DNA of 64,000 nt from UBA4416 sp040387475 (GCA_040387475.1 JAZKDT010000061.1:1-64000), one strand, 5' to 3'; shown: positions 44,223-53,832, counted from the stretch's first letter. The notes: a model not told the origin generated them from the letters alone. Made by a program: numbers and translations.

Positions 44223-45344
44223 CTATTTAATATAAGTATCTAAAATAGTATTCCATTTTTTACTCCAAATCTCTATATCAAACTCTTTTGCTATTTCTAT
44301 ACCTTTTGTTTTATTATGTAGAGAAGGATCATCCATATATGAAATCATGGCTTTTACAAACTGATCCACATTGTCTTTTTCCGAAACAATAGTTCCTACA
44401 TCGTTTTTCAGTATCTCCTTTACGCCGCCACAATCATGTGTTACAACAGGAAGACCTAACAACAAAGCTTCTACTGTGACAATAGAAAACGATTCTTTTT
44501 TTGAAGTGAGAACAAAACCATCTGCCCCCTGAAAATAATTGAGATATTCCTCCCCTACACTATCCATCCATAAGATGCTATCAGAGATGTTTTTATGAGT
44601 AGCGGTAGCTTTAATCTTATCAGCGTATATGAGGTCGCTGGTGCCGCCAATCCATAAAAAACGTGTCGCCGGTTTAGCCTTTAATAACTCAAAAGCAATA
44701 TCCATAAATAACTCCGGGTTTTTATTGTCATCCAGGGTGCCGCACATAGCCCAGACAAAGGCGTCATCCGCGATATGCATTTTCTTTCGATAAGAAGATC
44801 GGGTTTGAGTGTTGGTAAAAACCTGCGTTGTATCAATTGCAGGATAGCATAACTCCACAGGTTTTGTTCTGCCATACTGTTGAACTAACTCGCTGGTGTA
44901 CTTTGAGTTTGCAATGATCAAATCAGGGTAATTGACAACTCTTTGCAATTGCGAAGTCGACAATAAGGCAAAGATCTGCTCCAGTTCGTGCACATGTAAA
45001 ATAACTTTTATATTATTTTTTTCTGCAAACTCAAGATAATCCCATAAAACAATAGTATTGATGTACCATGTTGAAAACCGGTTGGCTTTTAATATTTTAA
45101 AAAAAAGATATTCCTTTATTTTGAAGCCTATTTTTGATAAAATGCTATGTGGGCGTTCGTTGTGAACGTAATAGATCAAATGTTTTTTATCTAAACGAAA
45201 AAGCAATTCACCCTTATAAACCGAAATAAGTTTCACAAAATAATTTTCGGAAATTCTCGAAATAAGATTGTATAAAACGATCTCCGACCCGGTTCTTTTC
45301 ATAGTGGGCGACAGGAATGTAATATGCCTTTGTTTAACTTGCAT
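44223..45344 (-). CDS. GT4 glycosyltransferase
   Basis: The 373-residue protein has an acceptor half with HITFLSPTMKRTGSEIVLYN and VILHVHELEQIF, and a donor half with FVWAMCGTLDDNKNPELFMD, FLWIGGTSD and FVLTSKKESFSIVTVEALLLG, the E-x7-E motif. It leads the minus-strand unit that runs to 41278. A TATATTTA sequence about 20 bases before the ATG is a possible -7 box. Divergent from the plus-strand GT61 gene. Confidence 0.88.
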   Translation of the reverse strand: MQVKQRHITFLSPTMKRTGSEIVLYNLISRISENYFVKLISVYKGELLFRLDKKHLIYYVHNERPHSILSKIGFKIKEYLFFKILKANRFSTWYINTIVLWDYLEFAEKNNIKVILHVHELEQIFALLSTSQLQRVVNYPDLIIANSKYTSELVQQYGRTKPVELCYPAIDTTQVFTNTQTRSSYRKKMHIADDAFVWAMCGTLDDNKNPELFMDIAFELLKAKPATRFLWIGGTSDLIYADKIKATATHKNISDSILWMDSVGEEYLNYFQGADGFVLTSKKESFSIVTVEALLLGLPVVTHDCGGVKEILKNDVGTIVSEKDNVDQFVKAMISYMDDPSLHNKTKGIEIAKEFDIEIWSKKWNTILDTYIK

Positions 45345-45439
45345 TTAGTGTTGTAAATATAATGAAATATCACAATTTTAAAAGAAGCAAATGCAATAAT
45401 AAAGGGGTTTAGAATGTGTTTAAAAAATAAATTATTGCT

Positions 45440-45447
45440 TACATTTG
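45440..45447 (+). promoter_or_regulatory. -7 element for the plus-strand GT61 gene
   Basis: TACATTTG matches the consensus and ends 9 bases before the ATG at 45457. The in-frame TTG at 45445 lies within it and is therefore not the start. Confidence 0.5.
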
Positions 45448-45456
45448 AGTGCCTTA

Positions 45457-46464
45457 ATGTTTAATTTCATTAGCCTTAAAATGAACATACTTTTTCCGGA
45501 AAGCGTATCGAAAAGAAAAGCGCCTGTAAATATCATAGCTGACGATCTTAAATTATTTAGCCATGAATATGAGAAAAAAATTCACGCCACTACCTTTACC
45601 GAATTAAAGAATGCTTACGTTTTAAATAATACCATTTTTAAACTAAGTACCTTAAAACTATATAATCAATATAGTTTAGTTCACCCTCTCAGAAAAAAAG
45701 ATATTATTAAAAACCTGTTGCGTTTATCCCGAAAACAACAATACGTTGATTCTGCCATTTGGATAACCGATGAATATGCTGATGGCTATTTTCATTGGTT
45801 AACCGATTGCCTTACGCGTTTAATAGCAGCTAAACCTTTTGTCAAAAGTGAAGTTATTTTACTACCCGTTCATTTGAAGAAATGGGCATTTATCGAACAA
45901 TCTTTAGCGTATTTTAAACTCAAACCACTTTTTTTTGACACTGCATTTCCGGTAAAAGTCAACCGATTGCTATTACCTAGCCACACAGCTCCGGCAGGTA
46001 ACTACAACACAAGCATTATCAATTTATTGAGAGAACAATTTGTCGGTTCGCATTCAATTAAACCCTCCAGAAACATTTATATCAGCCGGCAAAAAGCCTT
46101 AAAACGTAAGATATCGAATGAGCAGCAAGTCATTTCCCTATTAAAGACCTATCACTTTGAAATTCATTATTTTGAAAATTATGATTTTAGCGAGCAGGTC
46201 AACTTAATGAAAGATACCAAATGCCTCATCAGTCTACACGGCGCCGGCCTCACCAATATGCTATTCATGAGGGAAGGAACCTGTGTGATGGAACTCCGCA
46301 ATGAAGAAGATGCGCATAATAATTGTTATTTCTCCCTGGCATCAGATCTTGCTATCAATTATTATTACCAGCTCAATAAAGGTGACAGCAAAGATACGCA
46401 TGAAGTTAATATAACCGTTGATACCGCATTACTGGAAAAAAATATCAAACACATGTTAGGATGA
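45457..46464 (+). CDS. GT61 family glycosyltransferase, second copy
   Basis: The 335-residue protein has the GT61 signatures DGYFHWLTDCLTRLIAAK, NIYISRQKALKRKISNE and LISLHGAGLTNMLFM, in the same order as the enzyme at 42254-43357 but with low overall similarity. Start is ATG 45457; ATG 45481 (MNILFPESV) is a possible alternative. It is a single plus-strand gene inside the minus-strand locus and overlaps the end of the convergent GT2 gene by 9 bases. Confidence 0.86.
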   Translation: MFNFISLKMNILFPESVSKRKAPVNIIADDLKLFSHEYEKKIHATTFTELKNAYVLNNTIFKLSTLKLYNQYSLVHPLRKKDIIKNLLRLSRKQQYVDSAIWITDEYADGYFHWLTDCLTRLIAAKPFVKSEVILLPVHLKKWAFIEQSLAYFKLKPLFFDTAFPVKVNRLLLPSHTAPAGNYNTSIINLLREQFVGSHSIKPSRNIYISRQKALKRKISNEQQVISLLKTYHFEIHYFENYDFSEQVNLMKDTKCLISLHGAGLTNMLFMREGTCVMELRNEEDAHNNCYFSLASDLAINYYYQLNKGDSKDTHEVNITVDTALLEKNIKHMLG

Positions 46465-47280
46465 TGGAGGATTGACCTTAGCGTAAACTTTATATAGCTT
46501 TTGAAAGATTGCATTCAAAAAAGGCCTGGCATAAATATAATCCAATACCCTGGATTTAAACGGAAGTGTTCTTCTGAATTGTTTACGGAGCTTTTTATGT
46601 AACTTATCCGGAAACAAACGAAGGTATATCACTTCCCGCTCTTCAACCAAAATATCAAAATTCTCTTTCTGTTGACTTAAGCCATCCAGATAAAAATTAC
46701 AGATGGTAAAGTTGTAATAAAAATATTCCTGCGGCATCTTTAACCACACTTTTAAAAAGAAGTCAAAATCGGCCGATATCCGGTATTCAATATTATATAA
46801 GCCAAACCCGGTAAATAACGTTCGCTTAATAAATGCTGCCTGGTGGTTCAGGGTTTTCTTGTACCAAAAATAAGGAGTCAGTTGTTCATTCTGCATTTCC
46901 AAAGTTTGAATGTGGCCTTTGATCGTATTTACATTCCCGTAAATAATAGCTTTATCATTAGCGCTTTGAATTTCGATGAATTTTCCGAATACATTTTTAT
47001 CATAAAATGTATCTCCTGAATTCATAAAAACAAGGTATTCGCCGGTGGCTTTTGCTATACCTTTGTTTTGAGCATCATAAATTCCTTTATCTTTTTCGGA
47101 GCACCAATAGGTAATGATACTTTCATTTTGTTTAATGACATCTACGCTTCCATCTGTTGAGCCGCCGTCAATAATAATGAATTCAAAGTTATGGTTGACT
47201 TGCATAGCAACGCTATCAATCGTTCGTTTAAGCCCAACAGTATCGTTGTAATTAATAGTTATGACCGATATTTTTTTCAT
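46456..47280 (-). CDS. GT2 glycosyltransferase
   Basis: The 274-residue GT-A protein opens ISVITINYNDTVGLKRTIDS with the following FIIIDGGSTDGSVDVI and the D-x-D equivalent YLVFMNSGDTFYD, the WcaA/WcaE-like pattern. It is the last gene of the minus-strand unit that starts with the Wzm-type permease and follows the fusion transferase by 2 bases, so it belongs functionally with the ABC exporter operon. Confidence 0.9.
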   Translation of the reverse strand: MKKISVITINYNDTVGLKRTIDSVAMQVNHNFEFIIIDGGSTDGSVDVIKQNESIITYWCSEKDKGIYDAQNKGIAKATGEYLVFMNSGDTFYDKNVFGKFIEIQSANDKAIIYGNVNTIKGHIQTLEMQNEQLTPYFWYKKTLNHQAAFIKRTLFTGFGLYNIEYRISADFDFFLKVWLKMPQEYFYYNFTICNFYLDGLSQQKENFDILVEEREVIYLRLFPDKLHKKLRKQFRRTLPFKSRVLDYIYARPFLNAIFQKLYKVYAKVNPPSS

Positions 47281-47282
47281 AG

Positions 47283-49331
47283 CTATTGAGGCAATAAATT
47301 TACACAGGCCCTAAACACATCATTTACAGGAATAGAATTTATGTTGTGACTGCTAATTGACTTATAATAAAAGTGTTTTTTAATTTCAGAAACGGCTATT
47401 TCCTTTAAAAATTCAGGAGGTAATATACATTTACCGTTATGACTTATTGCCTCCGGATATGGCACGAAGCGATCATATTTAGTGCCATTAAACACGCACA
47501 CATACGGTACATTCAAGCCAACGGCTATATGAACAGGAGCTGAATCGTTGGCGATTATTAAAGCAGATTTACTTAAATGCTGCGACAGATTCATGATACT
47601 GGTTGTATTAATTATTTCCGTCTTATCAACTACGTCCGCATTTAAGCTATTCAGGATCTTAACTCCGTAAACATTTTCATTAGGGCCACACAGTACTTTA
47701 AATTTATAAGATGGGTATTTATCTGCAAGTTTATTGATAAGTTCGGCAAAATAAGCAGGATCCCATATTTTATAGGCTTCGTGCGAACCCGGACAAATTG
47801 CAATTATTTTATCGATGTCCGGCCTGATCACATCCGTTAGATCAGGTTTTGCATTTGAAAGATTTTTCCCGATAATGGCTTCAAAAAATGTTTTTTGTTT
47901 TTCGAATTCGTGACTATATAAAGTCCCATTGATCTTATCTACATCTATTAACTGAGAATAATAGCTATCCGTTATTGCTTTATTCTCAGACGAAATATTG
48001 GATGTATCACCAAAAAAACCAATAGTGTTTTTTGCGCCCGAATGAAACACGATCTCATCACTCATAACCGAACGTGAAAAGGTAGCATGAATAATAGTAT
48101 CTAATTTTAGCTTCCTCAATTTAGAATAGAACGCGTATTTCGTTTTAATTTTCTGAAGATCATTGATATCAAAGTAAATAACATCTTTAAACAGATGATT
48201 ATCCGTTTCTTCAATAAAGGTTTTAAGCCGAATGTTAGCTAACAGATAAATCGAATGATTTTTATATTTTTCACTTTGAAGTATGTCTTTAAAAAAATTC
48301 CGGGTTATGATATAGTCGCCAACAGCATCGATCTTCTGGATCAAAACGTTATTTTTTGGATTCGTGAACTTAGACGCGAATACATGATTTCTTAAAACAT
48401 ATTCAACCGCTCTCGATAAAAACGACCTCAACTTCATGCGTGATGAATAGATGAAATTACTTTCATCAATCGGAAGCTTTTCTACATCATGAAAGAAGTA
48501 GTAATCAGCTTCTCTATTTAACTCCACATTTTTAGGGTGCTTTAACGGAAATTGAATAGCTGATGTTTTGGCATTTGCATAAACTGAATTTGAAGAGCTT
48601 GTATGCGTAGCATCTTCCCTGAAGCCAATATTAGAGATTAGATTTGTATTTGGAACGATGGATAATCCACCGCTATTTAAAACAGCATAAGACCATTGAT
48701 GATCCCATGTATCAATTTCATGGTAATACATGCTTTTGAAGTTACCAAGCCAGTGTAAACCCAGTTTTTCATTTGGAAAATAATTGTAAATCTTTTCGTC
48801 TCTTACGAACGTGTAAAAATCAGAAACATTAAAATTATATTTTTTCCATGCCCGTCGCCAGCTGGCCCAACCCCATACATGTGATACGCCTGAAAAATAA
48901 TAGGACGCATCACCGCGCGTATGTCCATTTTGAAAATTAACACCGCCGATATGCATGACGTTTGCATTATCTTTATAATATTCCAACAGATCCTGGCAAT
49001 AGGTGAAAAAAGTGGGATGAGGCAAACAATCATCCTCCAAAATAATTCCTTGCTCTACCTGATCAAAGAACCAGGTAATAGCAGACGATACTGCATTTCC
49101 ACAGCCTAAATTTTGTTCCCTGAATAATGTTTTAACTTCACACGGCCAGTCAACCTGATCAATTATTGACCTGGTTTCCTTACATAACTCTAAATCGGCC
49201 GGTCTGTTTGCTCTGGGGCCATCGGCAGCAATAAATAATTGCTTAGGCTGAGCTTTCTTAATTTCATTAAACACCAAAGCCGTAACATCGGGTCGGTTGA
49301 AAATGATAAATAAGACAGGCGTATGGATCAT
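47283..49331 (-). CDS. GT2-GT9 two-domain glycosyltransferase fusion
   Basis: The 682-residue protein joins two catalytic domains. Residues 1-285 are a GT-A domain with PVLFIIFNRPDVTALVFNEI, a metal-site ILEDDC at 97-102 and SHVWGWASWRRAW, as found in GlcNAc-transferase-like enzymes. From about 327, NVLIQKIDAVGDYIITR begins a GT9 (heptosyltransferase-like) domain with AICPGSHEAYKIWD and LIIANDSAPVHIAVGL. The ~40-residue linker is basic. Its start overlaps the ATPase stop by one base. Two consecutive sugar transfers by one polypeptide is the inference. Confidence 0.85.
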   Translation of the reverse strand: MIHTPVLFIIFNRPDVTALVFNEIKKAQPKQLFIAADGPRANRPADLELCKETRSIIDQVDWPCEVKTLFREQNLGCGNAVSSAITWFFDQVEQGIILEDDCLPHPTFFTYCQDLLEYYKDNANVMHIGGVNFQNGHTRGDASYYFSGVSHVWGWASWRRAWKKYNFNVSDFYTFVRDEKIYNYFPNEKLGLHWLGNFKSMYYHEIDTWDHQWSYAVLNSGGLSIVPNTNLISNIGFREDATHTSSSNSVYANAKTSAIQFPLKHPKNVELNREADYYFFHDVEKLPIDESNFIYSSRMKLRSFLSRAVEYVLRNHVFASKFTNPKNNVLIQKIDAVGDYIITRNFFKDILQSEKYKNHSIYLLANIRLKTFIEETDNHLFKDVIYFDINDLQKIKTKYAFYSKLRKLKLDTIIHATFSRSVMSDEIVFHSGAKNTIGFFGDTSNISSENKAITDSYYSQLIDVDKINGTLYSHEFEKQKTFFEAIIGKNLSNAKPDLTDVIRPDIDKIIAICPGSHEAYKIWDPAYFAELINKLADKYPSYKFKVLCGPNENVYGVKILNSLNADVVDKTEIINTTSIMNLSQHLSKSALIIANDSAPVHIAVGLNVPYVCVFNGTKYDRFVPYPEAISHNGKCILPPEFLKEIAVSEIKKHFYYKSISSHNINSIPVNDVFRACVNLLPQ

Positions 49332-50557
49332 TATTTTACACTTATATCAAATCTTGGAAGAATATTTCCCTGTATCTGGTCGGTATCATTAAACCCATAA
49401 GGATTTCCTTCACCTACTTCAAAACTCACCTGGTTGATCAAAAAATCCTGAACATCATCGCCGGTCCTTACAAATAACACCATCATATAATAACCCGGTT
49501 TCAAATTATTCTCAATGCTTACTTCGTAAATAACATCATCATTGGAGTGATCAAATTTCCGGTTAATAAAGCGGTTAGAGACATGGATGATACAACCGTG
49601 GTTACGATCATTCACATTAAAACCAAAATCAACATCGGTAAATGTTTTTTTAACTGAAGATTTTAATTTGAATTTAAAGACAAAGTTCTCGCTAAAAGGT
49701 AAAGGTTCATTTTCAAATTCAATCCATTCAAAAGTTAATTCCTGGTTACCTGTTGTGCGTTCCAATCCGGTAAGATCGATTTTTTGTCCTTTTAATAAAT
49801 ATAAATTATTGTACTTTTCAATCGTAGAAGCCACATTCCCATCGGCAATAAGTTTTCCTTTGTTTAATAAAATGGCTCTGTCGCATAAAGCTGATACAGA
49901 CGATAAATTATGAGAGACAAAAAACAATGTTTTGCCATCATTGGCTATGGAGATCATTTTATCTATACACCGTCTCTGAAAAACAGAATCTCCAACCGCC
50001 AACACTTCATCAACGATCAGTACATCCGATTCTAAATGGGCGGCAACGGAAAATGCCAAACGCACATACATTCCACTACTGTATCGCTTTACCGGTGTAT
50101 CCAAAAATTGTTCAATTTCCGAAAAGGCCACTATCTCATCAAATTTACGGTCAATTTCCTTTTTGGTCATTCCCAAAATCGAACCATTTAAGTAAATGTT
50201 TTCTCTTCCCGACAAGTCGCCATGGAAACCGGTACCAACTTCCAATAAAGAAGCTATTCGTCCGTTCAGCTCTATTCGCCCTTTAGTAGGAGGTGTAATC
50301 CGAGATAGTATTTTTAGTAACGTCGATTTTCCAGCCCCGTTCCTCCCTATTATACCAACTCTATCGCCCTGGTTAACCGTGAAAGAAACGTCATCCAATG
50401 CGAGGAAATTTTGTGTTTCTTTTCTTTTAGTAACATTTTTGAGGTTACGGATTCCTTGTAAAAGCTTACTGGCAAGCAATTCTGTTTCAGGCTCTAAACT
50501 TTTGTTCAGAATGTATTGCTTACTTAGTCCTTCAACTTTTATGATCGGTTCGCCCAT
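49331..50557 (-). CDS. Wzt-type ABC exporter ATPase with C-terminal extension
   Basis: The 408-residue protein has an ATPase domain to about residue 245: Walker A GRNGAGKST at 71-79, signature YSSGM near 163, and Walker B DVLIVDEVLAVGD. The remaining ~160 residues form a beta-rich domain (FKFKLKSSVKKTFTDVDFGF and later strands) of the Wzt C-terminal type, which in O9a-like systems recognises the modified end of the glycan. Together with the neighbouring permease it exports the finished undecaprenyl-linked polysaccharide. The extension suggests end-modified chains. Confidence 0.92.
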   Translation of the reverse strand: MGEPIIKVEGLSKQYILNKSLEPETELLASKLLQGIRNLKNVTKRKETQNFLALDDVSFTVNQGDRVGIIGRNGAGKSTLLKILSRITPPTKGRIELNGRIASLLEVGTGFHGDLSGRENIYLNGSILGMTKKEIDRKFDEIVAFSEIEQFLDTPVKRYSSGMYVRLAFSVAAHLESDVLIVDEVLAVGDSVFQRRCIDKMISIANDGKTLFFVSHNLSSVSALCDRAILLNKGKLIADGNVASTIEKYNNLYLLKGQKIDLTGLERTTGNQELTFEWIEFENEPLPFSENFVFKFKLKSSVKKTFTDVDFGFNVNDRNHGCIIHVSNRFINRKFDHSNDDVIYEVSIENNLKPGYYMMVLFVRTGDDVQDFLINQVSFEVGEGNPYGFNDTDQIQGNILPRFDISVK

Positions 50558-50559
50558 GG

Positions 50560-51402
50560 TTATATAAAATCTACAAAGTTCCTTTCGAACTTATAAAAGA
50601 ATTTGATCCCTAGAAATAAAAAAATAAAAGATACACACACAGAGAGCACAAATAGATAGGGATTATCAAAAGCATTAGTGCCAAACAAACAATACCTGAA
50701 TCCATCAATAGCGCCTACCATCGGATTTAAACAGTACAACCATTTTAATGCTACGGATATCGATTCTAATCTTGTTAAGTAAAACGAGCTTGCAAAAATT
50801 ACAGGCGAAGCGTACATGCCAAATTGGAGAATAATGGACACAATAAATCTCATATCCCTGTATTTAACGTAAAGGGTTGCAAAGAATAAACCTATTCCAA
50901 AGCCATTGATTACGGTAAGCAGAATGAAAAACGGTGCAAAAATAACCTGCCAGTGAATGGTTTTATCAGCAATAAAAAATAATACAATTAATATCAGGAG
51001 GGATATAAAAAAATCGATCAGGCATACCATAATGGTACTGATTGGAATGATGATCTTTGGAAAATACACTTTAGAAAATAAGTTAGAATTGTTTACGATT
51101 GAGCCACTTACCTCAGCAAATACGCTTGCAAATAATTGCCATAACAGCATTCCTGCCGCTACGTTTAAAAAACTATCCGCATTACTTTCTCCCGACGATA
51201 TCTTGCTGGCGATATAGCCAAAAATCAGGATACTGATTAAGGGTTTAATAAGGGCCCAGATAATGCCGATGGAAGCCTGTTTGTAGCGCACTAAAAAGTC
51301 GCGTTTGGCAAGATTACCCAGTAAACCACGGTATTTAAGCACGTCTTTCAAACTGAAGAACGAGCTCAAATTGGAGTCTATGATGATTTTATCTTTATTC
51401 AA
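50560..51402 (-). CDS. Wzm-type ABC-2 polysaccharide exporter permease
   Basis: The 280-residue integral membrane protein has an N-terminal amphipathic part (LLGNLAKRDFLVRYKQASIG, the family signature) and six predicted membrane helices, ending in an aromatic basic tail. It forms the channel half of the ABC-dependent export system with the ATPase 2 bases downstream. It is the first gene of the operon that continues to 46456, preceded by an exact -7 box. Confidence 0.92.
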   Translation of the reverse strand: MNKDKIIIDSNLSSFFSLKDVLKYRGLLGNLAKRDFLVRYKQASIGIIWALIKPLISILIFGYIASKISSGESNADSFLNVAAGMLLWQLFASVFAEVSGSIVNNSNLFSKVYFPKIIIPISTIMVCLIDFFISLLILIVLFFIADKTIHWQVIFAPFFILLTVINGFGIGLFFATLYVKYRDMRFIVSIILQFGMYASPVIFASSFYLTRLESISVALKWLYCLNPMVGAIDGFRYCLFGTNAFDNPYLFVLSVCVSFIFLFLGIKFFYKFERNFVDFI

Positions 51403-51456
51403 GGGGCCGGTTTAGTAAATGTAAATATAGTAATGTCTTTAAAAGCTGACAAAAGG

Positions 51457-51464
51457 CAAAGATA
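51457..51464 (-). promoter_or_regulatory. -7 element for the exporter operon
   Basis: The minus strand reads TATCTTTG, an exact match, about 55 bases before the permease ATG. A second weaker TATATTTA lies closer. No well-spaced -33 box was found. Confidence 0.45.
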
Positions 51465-51551
51465 TTGACTTTATTTGTTTAATAACCCTTCTCAAATTAA
51501 ATAATTCATTATTTTAGACAGTCATTATTTAATAACCTAAACCTAAAAATT

Positions 51552-51989
51552 ATGGATTTAAAAATTGCTTTAACAAACATTTGTGAACGTTGGAAATATA
51601 AAATGGACGAAACCTCGCCTGGTGTATTTCGCCTAGATGTAGCGATGAAACAAAAAGACGGGTCTTTTCGCTACCAGTTTGTATACGCCTGGCTGATTAA
51701 AGAACGTTATATGGGAAAAGATTGCTTTTACTTTAATAGCCGCTGCGGAGAGTATAATTTGAACCTCAACCTTTATCAAATGATGAAGGAAAGCAGCTAT
51801 TGCACCTATTGTTCGGTGATCATTACAACCGATAAAAGAACCGACGGCTCTCCCTGCGAAACCGTGGTGGTTCACGCCATACAACCGGTAGAATTAACTT
51901 CTGAGGCCATATTAAATGAAGTGATTTGGGATATTGCCACCAATGCCGATATTGTTGAACAAACCTACTTTGGTGGAGACAAGCATTAG
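51552..51989 (+). CDS. conserved hypothetical 145-residue protein
   Basis: The product is soluble with no signal peptide or membrane segment. It alternates beta strands (GSFRYQFVYAWLIKERYMG, DCFYFNSRCGEYNLNL) and short helices, with a strand pattern loosely like YbjN-type proteins, and contains four cysteines, two in SYCTYC. No family was recognised with confidence. It is a single plus-strand gene, divergent from the exporter operon, with a terminator downstream. Confidence 0.7.
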   Translation: MDLKIALTNICERWKYKMDETSPGVFRLDVAMKQKDGSFRYQFVYAWLIKERYMGKDCFYFNSRCGEYNLNLNLYQMMKESSYCTYCSVIITTDKRTDGSPCETVVVHAIQPVELTSEAILNEVIWDIATNADIVEQTYFGGDKH

Positions 51990-52016
51990 TTTATTTCACA
52001 AATAAACCAACCGCGC

Positions 52017-52055
52017 AAAAAAGGACGAAGCTCATAAGGCTCGTCCTCTTTTTTA
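52017..52055. terminator. bidirectional rho-independent terminator
   Basis: AGGACGA (52022-52028) pairs with TCGTCCT (52041-52047), with A tracts on the left and T tracts on the right. It separates the convergent hypothetical gene and OmpA gene and could end both. Confidence 0.75.
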
Positions 52056-52086
52056 TCTTACTCTTTATTTCTCTTAGAAACATATC

Positions 52087-52938
52087 TTATTTATTTACAA
52101 TTAATTTCATGAGTTCATCCAATTTTGGAGAAAGGACCACTTCAGTTCTTCTGTTTTTAGCCTTCCCTTCTGTTGAGCTGTTGTCGCCTATAGGAAAATA
52201 TTCGCCTTTCCCCGATGCGGTTAATCGGTGAGCATCCATTTTATATTCATCGGATAACAATCTTACAACGTTTGTAGCACGGGCCGCGCTCAAGTCCCAG
52301 TTGTCTTTATATACTGCCGTTTTAATAGGCACATTATCGGTGTGTCCTTCAATAGCGATGCTTACATCATTATTTTTATTTAGAACTTCTGCCAATTTTT
52401 TCAAAGCTTCTTTTCCCTTAACTTCCACATTGGCATCACCCGACTTGAATAATAGTTTATCAGACATGGAAACATAAACTTTTCCGTTTTTCATTTCAAC
52501 AGTTAATTCGTCAGGGCTAAAACCTAATAACGCGTTTTTAACAGAGTTATTCAGCATATTTAAAATAGAATCCTGTCTGCGTAAAATAGATTCCAGCTCT
52601 CTTAATCTTGCTTCACGTTGTTGTAATTTAGCCTGGTTGCTTCCCAAATCAGCACTTAATTTATTTAAAGCCGATCCGGAGTTTTGTCTTAGATTGTCAT
52701 ACTCCGTATTCAGGTCGCTGTAGCTTTTATTTAAAGCGGTTATTTTATCCGACTGTACTTTGGTTAAATTACAAAGCGAATCACGTTCGTGCAGCGATTT
52801 ACTATAACGTTTTGAACTATATTTACTTTTAGCACCTGCTTCGCCACAATTTTTGTGAGCTGCACATGACGTAATAAAAGCCAGGGCCGTAACGCCCATA
52901 AAAGCCAGTTTGAAAGTTTGTTTGAAATAATTTTTCAT
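52087..52938 (-). CDS. OmpA/MotB-domain lipoprotein with coiled coil
   Basis: The 283-residue protein has a lipoprotein signal ending FITSCAAHKN (lipobox cysteine about 26), a coiled coil over residues ~55-125 (heptads in LTKVQSDKITALNKSYSDL and QQREARLRELE), then an OmpA_C peptidoglycan-binding domain with IAIEGHTDNVPI and KNRRTEVVLSP. It anchors the outer membrane to the cell wall. It is monocistronic, divergent from a barrel gene across 250 bases. Confidence 0.9.
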   Translation of the reverse strand: MKNYFKQTFKLAFMGVTALAFITSCAAHKNCGEAGAKSKYSSKRYSKSLHERDSLCNLTKVQSDKITALNKSYSDLNTEYDNLRQNSGSALNKLSADLGSNQAKLQQREARLRELESILRRQDSILNMLNNSVKNALLGFSPDELTVEMKNGKVYVSMSDKLLFKSGDANVEVKGKEALKKLAEVLNKNNDVSIAIEGHTDNVPIKTAVYKDNWDLSAARATNVVRLLSDEYKMDAHRLTASGKGEYFPIGDNSSTEGKAKNRRTEVVLSPKLDELMKLIVNK

Positions 52939-53189
52939 AAGTTGGTTTATTTATCTTGATAGTAGGTATTCAAAATCTGTGCGCATAACCACTGTACTTT
53001 CTCAAAACAGGGATTCGCATGCATTAAGAAGGCATCATTTAATTATATGTATAAATAAATTTGGTCGATTTGAGGAAATAGCACCACAATTAAGCTCTTT
53101 AAAATTCTGATATTCCCACGTTTTTAAGTATTGGCATATATTTTTTATAGTAGAAATAAACAATAACTCAAAAATTTAAAATTTCAGAT

Positions 53190-53810
53190 ATGAAAACGTT
53201 AGCATTTACAATCGCCCTATTTGGTTCAACCATTGCCTTCTCTCAGAGTAACAATGAAAAAATTCCGTCAGAACCGATCAAACCATCTTCTTTTTCTATT
53301 GGATTAAAAGGAGGATTTGGACACTCATTCATGATGCCTTATTCTAATTATGCATTCAACTCATCGTGGGATGCCGGTATCTCAGCTACTTACGCACCGT
53401 GGAAACATTTTGGTGTTGGCTTAGACGCCTTATATTCAAGAGAGGGAGGTGCATTTACCTATGGAGGTGGAGAATTTCCAACTGAGATTCGTACGGTAAC
53501 TTTAGATTATGTAAGAATACCTGTAAAAGCGATTTACTTTTTCAGAAGCTACGAACATGATTTCAGACCAAAAATCTCTGTGGGACCAACAGTTGGTTTT
53601 TTAACGAATGATCAAAATAATACGAAAGCTAATTTTTTAGACGTGGGTGCAAACGCGACTTTAGGATTTAACTACCGTATTGCGAGAGCAATTTGGGTTA
53701 ACGCTGATGCTTCATACTACCAGGGTTTAACTGATATCTACGATACTAATACAGAAAATGATTATAACGGAAATGTTCGTTTAGACATCGGTATTAGTTT
53801 AGGTTTTTAA
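53190..53810 (+). CDS. outer membrane beta-barrel protein
   Basis: The 206-residue protein has a signal peptide (FTIALFGSTIAFSQ) and eight amphipathic strands starting SFSIGLKGGFGHSF, ending with the terminal strand VRLDIGISLGF whose last residue is Phe, as barrel-assembly signals require. It fits the Outer_membrane_beta-brl group. The 250 bases upstream are A+T-rich with a possible TATATTTT box about 45 bases before the ATG. No specific function. Confidence 0.82.
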   Translation: MKTLAFTIALFGSTIAFSQSNNEKIPSEPIKPSSFSIGLKGGFGHSFMMPYSNYAFNSSWDAGISATYAPWKHFGVGLDALYSREGGAFTYGGGEFPTEIRTVTLDYVRIPVKAIYFFRSYEHDFRPKISVGPTVGFLTNDQNNTKANFLDVGANATLGFNYRIARAIWVNADASYYQGLTDIYDTNTENDYNGNVRLDIGISLGF

Positions 53811-53832
53811 TCCATACTGAATCACATATATA

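Noticed and set aside
45445..45456. TTG start for the second GT61 gene
   Set aside because: It lies inside the TACATTTG promoter box; ATG 45457 is used instead.
50196..50567. 123-residue plus-strand frame opposite the Wzt gene
   Set aside because: It is a shadow of the ATPase coding strand with no homology-like features.
30542..51402. Wzx flippase
   Set aside because: Only one multi-span protein other than the permease is present, and its periplasmic loop and motifs fit Wzy/WaaL, not a MATE-like flippase.
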